This document shows, in pieces, positions 24,441-33,129 of a stretch of DNA of 64,000 nt. The notes under the pieces are model-generated. The model was given only the letters and a program-made list of their open reading frames with translations. It ran no database searches and was not told the origin of the DNA. Made by a program: the position numbers and the translations under genes. Origin of the DNA: Pseudomonas frederiksbergensis. Lineage in GTDB: Bacteria; Pseudomonadota; Gammaproteobacteria; Pseudomonadales; Pseudomonadaceae. Within the stretch, counting starts at the first letter, position 1, and each line of letters begins with the position of its first letter. The DNA is taken from positions 248,001 through 312,000 of the forward strand of contig NZ_MOBP01000006.1 of assembly GCF_003732665.1 (NCBI RefSeq). The letters are read 5' to 3'.

Positions 24441-26870
24441 ATGAAGTCCAGGGCAAAATCGGGTTCGGTCAAACAATGGTTCGGCGCCTCGGCGCTGAGT
24501 TTTTCGGCATTGGCGTTGCTGCCGCTGAGCGTGGCGATCGCCGCTGAAACCGCCAACACACAACAGCGCACGCCATTCAACTTTGCCCTGGCCGCCAAAC
24601 CGCTGCCCCAAGCCCTGAGCGACTTCAGCCGCATCACCGGCACCAGCGTGGTCTACACCGACGAAGCGCCCTACGGCCTCAATGCTCCGGCGCTTAATGG
24701 ACAGATGAGCGCGGAACAGGCGCTGCAGCGATTGCTCAGCGGTTCGGGCTTCACCTTCCGTCGCACTGACGCCCACACCCTGGCGCTGGAGCCCGTGCCC
24801 ACCGAAGGCACCCTGAACCTGGGCGCGACCACCATCACCTCGGTGCTGGACCAAACCCAAAGCTACCAGCCACCGCCGACCAGCAATGTGATGCGCAGCT
24901 CGGCGCTGCTCCAGGAAACCCCGCAAACCATCAACGTGATCCCGGCCCAGGTCATTCGCGACCAGGCACCACGCAATCTCGATGATGCCCTGGCCAACGT
25001 CAGCGGCATCACCCAGGGCAACACCCTGGCCAGCACCCAGGATTCGGTGATGACCCGGGGTTTCGGCGACAACCGCAACGGCTCGATCATGCGCGACGGT
25101 ATGCCGATCGTGCAGGGCCGGGGCATGAACGCCACCGTCGATCGCGTCGAAGTGCTCAAGGGCCCGGCCTCGTTGCTCTACGGCATCCAAGACCCGGGCG
25201 GCGTGGTCAACATGGTCAGCAAGAAGCCCGAACAGACCCAATACAACGCCCTGACCCTGCGCGGCTCGACCTACGGCGACGGCAAGAATGGCAGCGGCGG
25301 CGGCCTCGACAGCACCGGCGCGCTCGGCGATTCCGGGCTGGCCTATCGCATGGTCCTGGACCACGAAGACGAAGATTACTGGCGCAATTTCGGCACCCAC
25401 CGCGAAACCCTGGTGGCGCCGTCCCTGGCCTGGTTCGGCGAGAGCACCAAGCTGCTGTTCTCCTACGAGCACCGGGAATTCCTGACGCCGTTCGACCGTG
25501 GCACGATCATTGATCCGCGCACCAACCACCCGTTGGATATCTCGCGCAACGAGCGCCTCGACGAGCCGTTCAACAACATGGAAGGGCGCTCGGACCTGTA
25601 TCACTTCGAGGCCGATCACGACCTCAATGACAACTGGAAAGCCCGCTTCGGCTATAGCTGGAACCGCGAGACCTACGACGCCAGCCAGGTTCGCGTCACT
25701 GCGATCAACACCAAGAACGGCACCCTGACCCGCAGCATGGACGGCACGCAAAACGCGATCAGCACTGACCGCTTCACCACCGCCAGCCTCGAAGGCAAAG
25801 TGAACGTGTTGGGCATGCAGCACGACCTGGTGTTCGGCGTCGATGACGAGTACCGCAAGATCTACCGCGAAGACCTGATCCGCCAGAAAAGCCTGAGCAC
25901 CTTCAGCTACGTCAATCCGGTGTATGGCCGCGAAGTCGCCGGCACCACCGTCAGCGCGCCCGACAGTGCCCAGACTGATGAACTGCGCAGCGATTCGATC
26001 TTCGCCCAGGACTCGATTCACCTCACCGACCAGTGGATCTTTGTCGCGGGCGGACGCTTCCAGGAGTACGACCAGTACGCCGGCAAAGGCGTGCCGTTCC
26101 GGGCCAACACCGACAACAACGGCCAGAAATTCGTGCCCCGCGCCGGCCTGGTGTATCGCTACACCGATGAACTGTCGTTCTACGGCAGCTACACCGAATC
26201 GTTCAAACCCAACTCGACCATCGCGCCGTTGAGCGGCAGCACCGTGGTGCTCGACGGCAGCATCGCGCCGGAAGAAGCCAAGTCCTGGGAAATCGGCGCC
26301 AGGCTCGACATGCCGGGGCGCATTACCGGTGATATCGCGCTGTTCGACATCAAGAAACGCAACGTGCTGATCGCCAACGCCGAAGGCCCGACCACGATCT
26401 ACAGCGCTGCCGGTGAAGTGCGTTCCCGTGGTTTGGAAATCGACCTGACCGGCCAGCTCACCGACCGTTGGAGCATGATCGGCAGCTACGCCTACACCGA
26501 CGCCGAAGTCACCGAAGACCCGGATTACAAAGGCAAGCGCTTGCAGAACGTGGCGAAAAATACGGGATCGCTGTCGGCGGTCTACGACTTCGGCACCATC
26601 GTCGGCGGCGATCAGTTGCGGGTCGGCGCCGGTGCGCGTTACGTGGGTGAGCGGGCGGGGGATGCACCGAATGATTTCGACCTGCCGGGCTACACCGTGG
26701 CTGACGCCTTCGCTACCTACGACACCAAGGTCGAAGGGCAGAAGGTCAAGTTTCAGCTCAACGTGAAAAACCTGTTCGACCGCACCTACTACACCTCGGC
26801 GGCGAGCCGGTTCTTTGTGTCGATGGGGGATTCGCGGCAGGTGTCGCTGTCCAGCACATTGGAGTTCTGA
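24441..26870 (+). CDS. TonB-dependent siderophore receptor with signalling domain (FiuA-like)
   Basis: 809 residues. Signal peptide, STN signalling domain (FNFALAAKPLPQALSDFSRI), plug (SALLQETPQTINVIPAQVIR; EVLKGPASLLYGIQDPGGVV) and beta barrel ending SLSSTLEF. Length and plug resemble hydroxamate-type receptors such as FiuA or FoxA of P. aeruginosa; the exact siderophore is not determinable. With the upstream ECF sigma and FecR-like genes it forms a complete cell-surface-signalling system. ATG at 24441 follows a weak AGCA-rich ribosome site. Confidence 0.92.
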   Translation: MKSRAKSGSVKQWFGASALSFSALALLPLSVAIAAETANTQQRTPFNFALAAKPLPQALSDFSRITGTSVVYTDEAPYGLNAPALNGQMSAEQALQRLLSGSGFTFRRTDAHTLALEPVPTEGTLNLGATTITSVLDQTQSYQPPPTSNVMRSSALLQETPQTINVIPAQVIRDQAPRNLDDALANVSGITQGNTLASTQDSVMTRGFGDNRNGSIMRDGMPIVQGRGMNATVDRVEVLKGPASLLYGIQDPGGVVNMVSKKPEQTQYNALTLRGSTYGDGKNGSGGGLDSTGALGDSGLAYRMVLDHEDEDYWRNFGTHRETLVAPSLAWFGESTKLLFSYEHREFLTPFDRGTIIDPRTNHPLDISRNERLDEPFNNMEGRSDLYHFEADHDLNDNWKARFGYSWNRETYDASQVRVTAINTKNGTLTRSMDGTQNAISTDRFTTASLEGKVNVLGMQHDLVFGVDDEYRKIYREDLIRQKSLSTFSYVNPVYGREVAGTTVSAPDSAQTDELRSDSIFAQDSIHLTDQWIFVAGGRFQEYDQYAGKGVPFRANTDNNGQKFVPRAGLVYRYTDELSFYGSYTESFKPNSTIAPLSGSTVVLDGSIAPEEAKSWEIGARLDMPGRITGDIALFDIKKRNVLIANAEGPTTIYSAAGEVRSRGLEIDLTGQLTDRWSMIGSYAYTDAEVTEDPDYKGKRLQNVAKNTGSLSAVYDFGTIVGGDQLRVGAGARYVGERAGDAPNDFDLPGYTVADAFATYDTKVEGQKVKFQLNVKNLFDRTYYTSAASRFFVSMGDSRQVSLSSTLEF

Positions 26871-26891
26871 TCAGGCACCGCGTCATCGTTC

Positions 26892-26974
26892 TTCGCGGGC
26901 AAGCCCGCTCCCACAGGGGATCGCGTTCCTTCATGAGAATGCGATCAAATGTGGGAGCGGGCTTGCTCGCGAAG
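26892..26974. repeat. REP pair after the siderophore receptor gene
   Basis: Arms TTCGCGGGCAAGCCCGCTCC and TGTGGGAGCGGGCTTGCTCG, tail-to-tail, between the convergent receptor and AraC genes. Confidence 0.88.
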
Positions 26975-27005
26975 AGGCCCCGACAGGCGCCGATAATCTG
27001 CGGAT

Positions 27006-27881
27006 CTAACGCAAAAACGCCAACCGATATTCACCGGGCGTCCCGCCTAAAACCTGCCGAAACCGATTGGTGAAATGACTCGCACTGGCAAACCCACACG
27101 CTAACGCAATCTCCCCCAACGGCTGGGAAGTCGAGCGCAACAACTCCCGCGCCCGGCTCATACGCCGCGCCAGCACATACTGATGCGGCGGCAAGCCGAA
27201 ACTCTCGCGGAACATCCGCGCAAAGTGATATTCCGACAGCGCACACAACCCGGCCAGTTGCCCCAGGCTGATGGCGTCGGCGAGTTGATTGTCGATGAAC
27301 TCCACCAACTGCCGGCGCTGATGCGCCGCCAGTCCACCCTTGAGCCGTAACCCCTCGCGCATGCCGACCTGGCTGAGCAGCGCGTGGCTGAGCATTTCGT
27401 GGGCCAGGCTGCTGGTCAGCACGCGTTCACCGGGTTCTTCCCAATTGAGCGTGAGCATCTGCCGAAAGCGCCGCGCCTGTTGCGGGTCGTCGAGGAAGGT
27501 GCCCTCACGCAATTGCAATTCGCGCGGTTCACGGTCCAGCAACGTGACGCAGCCGAGGGCGAATTGTTCGGGGCTGAAATACAGGTGGGCCAGGCGAATG
27601 TCGCCGTTGATCACCCAGCCGGATTGATGCTCGGCGGGCAGGATGCACAGTTTGTCCGGGCCGCCCTTGGTGCCGGGCTGGTCGCGGCGAAAGGTCCCGG
27701 TGCCGCCAGCGATGTAACAGGACAGGGTGTGATGGCTCGGCGCTTCGTAGTCCTGGGCGTCGTGATGGTTGCTCCACAAGGCTGCAGCCATGCCGTCACC
27801 GAGCTCGGCGCTGTGCTCGAGGCGAGCATTGGGCGAGCGGTTGAGGGCTTGAAAGACTTGCAACGTTTCCAGTGCGGGCAT
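27006..27881 (-). CDS. AraC-family transcriptional regulator
   Basis: 291 residues. N-terminal cupin-like sensor region and two C-terminal HTH motifs (SLGQLAGLCALSEYHFARMF; PLGEIALACGFASASHFTNR) with the typical ending FRQVLGGTPGEYRL. The ATG at 27881 with GGAGAG upstream is preferred over the longer frame to 27968. Divergent from an EamA-type exporter, which it probably controls. Confidence 0.88.
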   Translation of the reverse strand: MPALETLQVFQALNRSPNARLEHSAELGDGMAAALWSNHHDAQDYEAPSHHTLSCYIAGGTGTFRRDQPGTKGGPDKLCILPAEHQSGWVINGDIRLAHLYFSPEQFALGCVTLLDREPRELQLREGTFLDDPQQARRFRQMLTLNWEEPGERVLTSSLAHEMLSHALLSQVGMREGLRLKGGLAAHQRRQLVEFIDNQLADAISLGQLAGLCALSEYHFARMFRESFGLPPHQYVLARRMSRARELLRSTSQPLGEIALACGFASASHFTNRFRQVLGGTPGEYRLAFLR

Positions 27882-28020
27882 GATCGTTTTCTCTCCAACG
27901 CTTTGCATCCTACTCCGTAGACCCCGGCCTGCCAGCCCGTGGGCCGACAAAAGCGCAAGTTTATGCAAGTGCGCCCGTCACCGGCGCAGGACACTGGGCA
28001 CCTATTGAGGAGTCTTTGCC

Positions 28021-28938
28021 ATGAACCTGTCTTTGTACCTGTTGACCGTGCTGATCTGGGGCACCACCTGGATCGCCCTGAAATGGCAACTGGGGGTGGT
28101 GGCCATCCCGGTGTCGATCGTCTATCGCTTCGGCCTCGCCGCCCTGGTGCTGTTCGTGTTGCTGCTGCTCAGCCGACGCCTGCAAGTGATGAACCGTCGC
28201 GGGCATCTGATCTGTCTGGCCCAGGGCTTATGCCTGTTCTGCGTCAACTTCATGTGCTTCCTGACCGCCAGCCAATGGATCCCCAGCGGCCTGGTGGCGG
28301 TGGTGTTTTCCACGGCCACGCTGTGGAACGCCCTCAATGCGCGGGTGTTCTTCGGTCAGAAAATTGCCCGTAACGTGTTGATGGGGGGCGCGTTGGGTCT
28401 GTCGGGGCTTGGCTTGCTGTTCTGGCCGGAACTGGCCGGGCACACCGCCAGCCCGGAAACTCTGCTCGGTCTGGGTTTGGCTCTGCTCGGAACGCTGTGC
28501 TTCTCGGCCGGCAACATGCTGTCGAGCCTGCAACAGAAGGCCGGGCTCAAGCCGTTGACCACCAACGCCTGGGGCATGGCCTACGGCGCGGCAATGCTGT
28601 CGGTGTGGTGCCTGGTCAAGGGCATTCCGTTCGATATCGAATGGAGTACCCGCTACATCGGCTCGCTGCTGTACCTGGTCATCCCCGGTTCGGTGATCGG
28701 CTTCACCGCTTACCTGACCCTGGTCGGGCGCATGGGCCCGGAGCGTGCGGCGTATTGCACGGTGTTGTTCCCGGTGGTGGCGCTGAATGTCTCGGCATTC
28801 GCTGAAGGCTACCAATGGACCGCGCCGGCGCTGGTGGGCCTGGTGTTGGTGATGCTCGGTAACGTGTTGGTATTTCGTAAACCGAAGGTACTCAGCGTTC
28901 AATCTTCAGTGTCAGGAAAATCAATAACGGCACGATAA
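28021..28938 (+). CDS. EamA/DMT-superfamily exporter
   Basis: 305 residues with ten predicted membrane helices in two EamA repeats (starting MNLSLYLLTVLIWGTTWIAL and about residue 150). Such carriers export amino acids or metabolites; the substrate is unknown. GAGGAG precedes the ATG. Its last 47 bases overlap the convergent DUF2165 gene on the other strand. Confidence 0.86.
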   Translation: MNLSLYLLTVLIWGTTWIALKWQLGVVAIPVSIVYRFGLAALVLFVLLLLSRRLQVMNRRGHLICLAQGLCLFCVNFMCFLTASQWIPSGLVAVVFSTATLWNALNARVFFGQKIARNVLMGGALGLSGLGLLFWPELAGHTASPETLLGLGLALLGTLCFSAGNMLSSLQQKAGLKPLTTNAWGMAYGAAMLSVWCLVKGIPFDIEWSTRYIGSLLYLVIPGSVIGFTAYLTLVGRMGPERAAYCTVLFPVVALNVSAFAEGYQWTAPALVGLVLVMLGNVLVFRKPKVLSVQSSVSGKSITAR

Positions 28939-29401
28939 AATCGACCGCATGCCGCGCCCAATCCTTGGCATTCCACAGTTTCGATTCGTCCATGTCGAAC
29001 CATTCAACACCGATAACCTGGATGCAAACGTAATAAACAAAGATCGCGATCAACAGGCCGACAATGGATAATTTTTTGGACTCGTGAAATTCATCAACGC
29101 CGGCATGTCGGTATTTGAAGAGTTGATAGGTTCCCATCAGGCAACAGGCGGTATAAATAACTTCCATGGTAATGATGAACCAGTAGATGCGGTGATGCAG
29201 TATCGGCGAAGTAATGGCCCGATAGTTGATGTTGAGGTTCTCGCGGGTGGTGTCCATGCTCAGGATATGGCTGACGTATTCATGGTTGGAACTGTAGTCG
29301 ATGAGGTTGCTGTACATCACCAGCAATCCGAAAAAACTGAAGTACGCCATGAGTATGATTTTGCTGTATCGGATAAGTTGGTTAGTGCTCAGGTTATTCA
29401 A
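28892..29401 (-). CDS. DUF2165 family membrane protein
   Basis: 169 residues with four hydrophobic segments (KIILMAYFSFFGLLVMYSNL, YWFIITMEVIYTACCLMG, IVGLLIAIFVYYVCIQVIG, DFIVPLLIFLTL). Conserved-looking VEWFDMDESKLWNAKDWA between helices three and four fits DUF2165, unknown function. Start codon is TTG at 29401 with GGAGAG upstream. AT-richer than its neighbours, suggesting acquisition. Overlaps the 3' end of the EamA gene. Confidence 0.78.
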   Translation of the reverse strand: MNNLSTNQLIRYSKIILMAYFSFFGLLVMYSNLIDYSSNHEYVSHILSMDTTRENLNINYRAITSPILHHRIYWFIITMEVIYTACCLMGTYQLFKYRHAGVDEFHESKKLSIVGLLIAIFVYYVCIQVIGVEWFDMDESKLWNAKDWARHAVDFIVPLLIFLTLKIER

Positions 29402-29520
29402 TGGATGGGCTCTCCGTCGCCATGACTCGGTAGTCGAGTGAATGACGCGGAGTCTATAGCGTGGGTAACTTTTGTGGCGTTGGACTGAATTGCAAGGTGT
29501 GTAGCGAAGTTAATAAATAA

Positions 29521-29547
29521 CGGGCAAGTGTTTAATGCACTTGCCCG
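29521..29547 (-). terminator. Terminator after the 2-ketoaldonate reductase gene
   Basis: Stem CGGGCAAGTG / CACTTGCCCG with a 7-base loop, 8 bases after the stop codon; T-rich tail TTATTTATT on the minus strand and seven T on the plus strand, so it may act both ways. Confidence 0.8.
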
Positions 29548-29554
29548 CTTTTTT

Positions 29555-30529
29555 TCAAACTTTCCAAACTTGTGGGTTCACCAGGTCTTGTGGGCGCTCA
29601 CCGAGCAACGCACTGCGCAAGTTAGCCAGGGCGCGGTTGGCCATGGCTTCGCGGGTTTCATCGGTGGCAGAGCCGATGTGCGGGAGTGTCACGGCGTTTT
29701 TCAACTGAAACAGCGGCGACTCGGCCAGCGGTTCCTTCTCGTAGACATCCAGGCCGGCGCCGCGAATACGGTTGCTTTGCAGCGCCTCGATCAGCGCCGG
29801 CTCATCCACCACCGGGCCGCGTGCGATGTTCACCAGGATCGCGCTCGGCTTCATCAGCGCCAGTTCGCGATGGCTGATCAGGTGACGAGTCTTGTCACTG
29901 AGCGGCACCACCAGGCAGACGAAATCGGCTTCGGCCAGCAACTGGTCGAGGCTGCGAAACTGCGCGCCGAGTTCCTGTTCCAGCTCGGTCTTGCGGCTGT
30001 TGCCGCTGTAGATAACCGGCATGTTGAAACCCAACCGGCCACGGCGGGCGATGGCGGCGCCGATGTTGCCCATGCCGACGATGCCCAGGGTCTTGCCATG
30101 CACATCGCAGCCGAACAACGGCGCGCCGACGGTCGCTTGCCACTGGCCGGCCTTGGTCCACGCGTCGAGTTCCGCCACGCGGCGGGCGCTGCTCATCAGC
30201 AGGGCGAAGGCCAGGTCGGCGGTACTTTCGGTGAGCACGTCCGGGGTGTTGGTGAGCATGATCCCGCGTTCGTTGAAATAGGCGACGTCGTAGTTGTCGT
30301 AACCCACCGAAACGCTGGACACCACTTCCAGTTTGGCGGCGCTTTCCAACTGCGCACGGCCGAGTTTGCGCCCGACACCGATCAAGCCGTGGGCGTGGGG
30401 CAGGGCTTCGTTGAACTGGGCGTTGATGTCGCCGTTTTTCGGGTTTGGCACGATCACGTCGAAGTCTTGCTTCAGACGCTCGATCATTTGCGGGGTGACA
30501 CGGCTGAAGGCGAGGACGGTTTTTTTCAT
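29555..30529 (-). CDS. tkrA: 2-ketogluconate/hydroxypyruvate reductase
   Basis: 324 residues, D-isomer 2-hydroxyacid dehydrogenase. Catalytic Arg in VNIARGPVVDE, Glu in GLDVYEKEPL and His in LPHIGSAT are all present; NAD(P)-binding GIVGMGNIGAAIARRG. Closest by pattern to TkrA/GhrB, which reduce 2-ketogluconate, glyoxylate or hydroxypyruvate with NADPH. It stands alone, not in a kgu cluster, so the substrate is open. No strong Shine-Dalgarno is seen before the ATG. Confidence 0.85.
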   Translation of the reverse strand: MKKTVLAFSRVTPQMIERLKQDFDVIVPNPKNGDINAQFNEALPHAHGLIGVGRKLGRAQLESAAKLEVVSSVSVGYDNYDVAYFNERGIMLTNTPDVLTESTADLAFALLMSSARRVAELDAWTKAGQWQATVGAPLFGCDVHGKTLGIVGMGNIGAAIARRGRLGFNMPVIYSGNSRKTELEQELGAQFRSLDQLLAEADFVCLVVPLSDKTRHLISHRELALMKPSAILVNIARGPVVDEPALIEALQSNRIRGAGLDVYEKEPLAESPLFQLKNAVTLPHIGSATDETREAMANRALANLRSALLGERPQDLVNPQVWKV

Positions 30530-30619
30530 GGGAAGCGGCTCGGCGGGCGATGGTGAATGCTAAGCACGCTAACATTCTTCTCAGGTGTAGTGCGAGGTCC
30601 CGGGTGTGCACCACTCCAT

Positions 30620-30709
30620 TGTGGGAGCGGGCTTGCTCGCGAAAGCGGTGTGTCAGTCACCATTACTGCTGGCTGTGAAATAGCCTTCGCGAGCAAGCCC
30701 GCTCCCACA
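30620..30709. repeat. 90-bp REPIN
   Basis: Head-to-head arms TGTGGGAGCGGGCTTGCTCG and complement, exactly 90 bases, between tkrA and the small gene ending at 30717 (8 bases away). Confidence 0.93.
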
Positions 30710-30716
30710 GGGTTTG

Positions 30717-31172
30717 TTAGCGCTTTAGAAACTCCATGCCTTCAGCCTTTATCTCACCGGTAAACATGAGTTCTTTGCTGCTGATGCTGTCGATGAAGGT
30801 GAAGTTGAACGTTGCGCCCAGCGTACCTTCCGCCTGATTAAAATCGAATGTGATGTGCCCGGTATTGCTTTTCGGCGTGTGGATGACTTCGGCGCCATTC
30901 TTCAGTTGGCGAAAAACAGGCGGATTGACTGGGCCGCCGTCAACAAACGCATATCGCTTGTTTTGAATATTGATCGGGAAGTTCAAATAGAAAAAATTCA
31001 TGGTGCTGGTGTCGGCGTCAAAGTGTGAGGCGTTAACGCCGACCAGCAGATTGTTCGTGGTGAAGGCTGTGACGCTGCCTTTGAAGAAACCATGTCCTTG
31101 AATAATGGCGATCACTGTACCCAGTGCGGTGCTGGTTTCTTCATTCAAGTTTATAGCGTGCACAGTGACCAC
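30717..31172 (-). CDS. Hypothetical beta-rich protein flanked by two REPINs
   Basis: At least 151 residues, no recognised family. The sequence is rich in predicted beta strands (ITFDFNQAEGTLGATFNFTF, VGVNASHFDADTSTMNFFYL) like a lipocalin or small sandwich. No signal peptide or membrane helix. GTG at 31172 has no ribosome site; the frame stays open upstream to 31262 with protein-like sequence (TVYDAHHHGYVLRNSDAK), and a CTG at 31238 preceded by GGGGG could be the real start. Lower GC than neighbours. Confidence 0.6.
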   Translation of the reverse strand: MVTVHAINLNEETSTALGTVIAIIQGHGFFKGSVTAFTTNNLLVGVNASHFDADTSTMNFFYLNFPINIQNKRYAFVDGGPVNPPVFRQLKNGAEVIHTPKSNTGHITFDFNQAEGTLGATFNFTFIDSISSKELMFTGEIKAEGMEFLKR

Positions 31173-31279
31173 CTTGGCGTCTGAATTGCGCAGAACATAA
31201 CCATGATGATGAGCGTCGTAAACTGTCAGAGTTGACAGTTGACGACCCCCAAAAGATGCGATCTACACCAGATCAAAAC

Positions 31280-31369
31280 TGTGGGAGCGGGCTTGCTCGC
31301 GAAAGCGGAGTGTCAGTCGACACTAATGTTGAATGTGAAATTGCTTTCGCGAGCAAGCCCGCTCCCACA
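31280..31369. repeat. 90-bp REPIN
   Basis: Head-to-head arms as in the copy at 30620; exactly 90 bases. Together the two copies bracket the hypothetical gene. Confidence 0.93.
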
Positions 31370-31388
31370 GGGGGAAGCTTCACAGGGG

Positions 31389-31652
31389 TTAGCTTTGTGG
31401 TGAAGATTCAGGCAGTTCGATGTTGTCCAGCGCTCGGTTCACCGACAGTTCGGCCAGCATGATGACTTGCTGGATGCCGAGCAGGGTGTTGCGGTGGGTG
31501 CCTTCCACAAATCCGGCGAAGTCACTGGCCATGACGCTGGCCGAGGCGAGGGATTCGCTGGCGTAGACCAATAAGGTTTCGGAGGTGGCGTTGGGGACAA
31601 CCTGGAACAAGTGGCTGGGGGTGTGAGGGGGATTTGGTGTTGGCTTGAACAT
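31389..31652 (-). CDS. DUF6124/DUF3077-family small protein
   Basis: 87 residues. Starts MFKPTPNPPHTP and has the block ETLLVYASESLASASVMASD then IQQVIMLAELSVNRALDNIE, recalled as typical of a Pseudomonas-specific DUF3077/DUF6124 family of unknown function. ATG at 31652 has GGAG at good distance. Many family members are about 120 residues with an extra N-terminal segment, so this is a short form. Its leader (31653-31900) is strongly structured. Confidence 0.75.
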   Translation of the reverse strand: MFKPTPNPPHTPSHLFQVVPNATSETLLVYASESLASASVMASDFAGFVEGTHRNTLLGIQQVIMLAELSVNRALDNIELPESSPQS

Positions 31653-31683
31653 GAGGGCGATACTCCATAGCGAGGTTAATGGA

Positions 31684-31892
31684 GCTGCCACTTTCGTTTT
31701 CCAGACGAAGGGTGGCAGCCGTGCGCGGACTGGAAAAACCGGTCAACCTCACCAAAACCCGGCAGACCCGAAGGTCTCCCGCGCACAGCCGCCATAACAT
31801 TGCAGGCAGAAAAAAGCGCCGCAGTATGCCATGTGCTGTGGTGAGGTATCGATCCGGGTTTTCCAGACCCGGTCACTGATGCGTCAGTGACC
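31684..31892 (-). other. Highly structured non-coding block upstream of the DUF6124 gene
   Basis: No credible gene in 31653-31986. Four structures follow in order: hairpin A 31684-31719 (stem GCTGCCAC/GTGGCAGC and CTTTCGT/ACGAAGG), a branched element 31714-31793 closed by a 13-of-15 base-paired stem with internal hairpins GACTGG/CCGGTC and AGACC/GGTCT, hairpin B 31854-31872 (CCGGGT/ACCCGG) and hairpin C 31871-31892 (perfect 9-bp GGTCACTGA/TCAGTGACC). Hairpins A and B carry the same 7-base loop, CTGGAAA on the minus strand. It may be a structured leader RNA or a mobile palindromic element. Confidence 0.6.
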
Positions 31893-31986
31893 TTCAAAGC
31901 CTATCCATTTCCTTTCCCACACAACAACCGTCAAAACACGTCGGAAACGTCCTCGAAAATCTGCAGTTTGTAGGACCGTCCGTAGG

Positions 31987-32955
31987 TCAATTCGCCAACC
32001 GCGCCCCGGCCAGGCTCCCGCTCAATTCATAGGCCGTCAGTTCTGCCTGATGCGCCGCCAGAATCTCCGGCAACGACCCGCGCAGGTACTCGACCCAGGT
32101 CTTGATCTTCGCATCCAGGTACTGGCGCGAAGGGTAGATCGCGTACAGGTTCAGCTCTTGCGAGCGGTAGTTCGGCATCATCCGCACCAGGGTGCCATTG
32201 CGCAGCCCTTCAATCGCCGCGTACACCGGCAGCACACCCACGCCCATGCCGCTGGTGATCGCGGTTTTCATTGCATCGGCGGAGTTCACCAGAAACGGTG
32301 AGCTGTTGATGGTGACCATTTCCTGGCCTTCGGGGCCGTCGAAGGTCCACTTCTCCAGGGGGATCACCGGGCTCACCAGGCGCAGGCAGGCGTGGTTGAG
32401 CAAGTCGCTGGGTTTTTGCGCGCAGCCATTGGCTTTTACATAAGCCGGGGAGGCGCAAACGATGCTGTAGGTGATGCCCAACCGCTGGGAGACGAAGCCC
32501 GAGTCCGCCAGTTCGCTGGCGAGCACGATGGATACATCGTAGCCCTCGTCGAGCAAATCCGGCACGCGGTTGGCCATGGTCAGGTCGAAGGTCACGTCCG
32601 GGTGGGTCTTGCGGTAGCGGGCGATGGCATCGATCACAAAGTGCTGGCCGATGCCGGTCATGGTGTGCACTTTCAACTGCCCGGCGGGGCGGGCATGGGC
32701 GTCGCTGGCCTCGGCTTCGGCTTCTTCGACGTAGGCCAGGATTTGCTCGCAACGCAGCAAATAGCGCTTGCCGGCCTCGGTCAGGGCGATGCGGCGGGTG
32801 GTGCGGTTAAGCAGACGGGTTTGCAGATGGGCTTCCAGGTTGGAGACCGCGCGCGAGACGTTGGCCGTGGTGGTGTCCAGTTGCACCGCAGCGGCGGTGA
32901 AGCTGCCGGCCTCGGCCACGTAACTGAAGGCGCGCATGTTTTGCAAGGTGTCCAT
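31987..32955 (-). CDS. LysR-family regulator beside the efflux operon
   Basis: 322 residues. HTH near the N-terminus (GSFTAAAVQLDTTTANVSRA) and a CrgA/DsdC-like LysR substrate domain. It lies divergent from the OMF-FUSC-DUF1656-HlyD operon, with 327 bases between that contain a REPIN; regulators of this position often control Aae-type pumps in response to aromatic acids. GAGAG precedes the ATG. Confidence 0.86.
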   Translation of the reverse strand: MDTLQNMRAFSYVAEAGSFTAAAVQLDTTTANVSRAVSNLEAHLQTRLLNRTTRRIALTEAGKRYLLRCEQILAYVEEAEAEASDAHARPAGQLKVHTMTGIGQHFVIDAIARYRKTHPDVTFDLTMANRVPDLLDEGYDVSIVLASELADSGFVSQRLGITYSIVCASPAYVKANGCAQKPSDLLNHACLRLVSPVIPLEKWTFDGPEGQEMVTINSSPFLVNSADAMKTAITSGMGVGVLPVYAAIEGLRNGTLVRMMPNYRSQELNLYAIYPSRQYLDAKIKTWVEYLRGSLPEILAAHQAELTAYELSGSLAGARLAN

Positions 32956-33129
32956 GGGGTGCTCTCGGGTTCGATGGCAAATTGTGACACGAAGTTACGG
33001 GGTCAGTGACCCCGACCAAGGGATTATCGCGTTAACGGTAACAAAGATTCACAGGAATCCCAGCTTATCGCGGTTCAGGCCGCCCCCTAGAATTGCGCCA
33101 CCGCAGGAACTGGCGTACGGCACAAACCC

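Noticed and set aside
24432..26021. 529-codon minus-strand frame opposite the siderophore receptor
   Set aside because: Mirror of the receptor coding sequence, with no independent signal.
29528..30556. 342-codon plus-strand frame opposite tkrA
   Set aside because: tkrA has all catalytic residues and full length; the plus frame is its antisense.
31522..31800. 92-codon minus-strand frame overlapping the DUF6124 gene
   Set aside because: It overlaps the better-supported gene in another frame and mostly translates the hairpin region.
31679..31879. 66-codon plus-strand frame in the structured block
   Set aside because: Arg-rich, no ribosome site, and fully explained by the inverted repeats.
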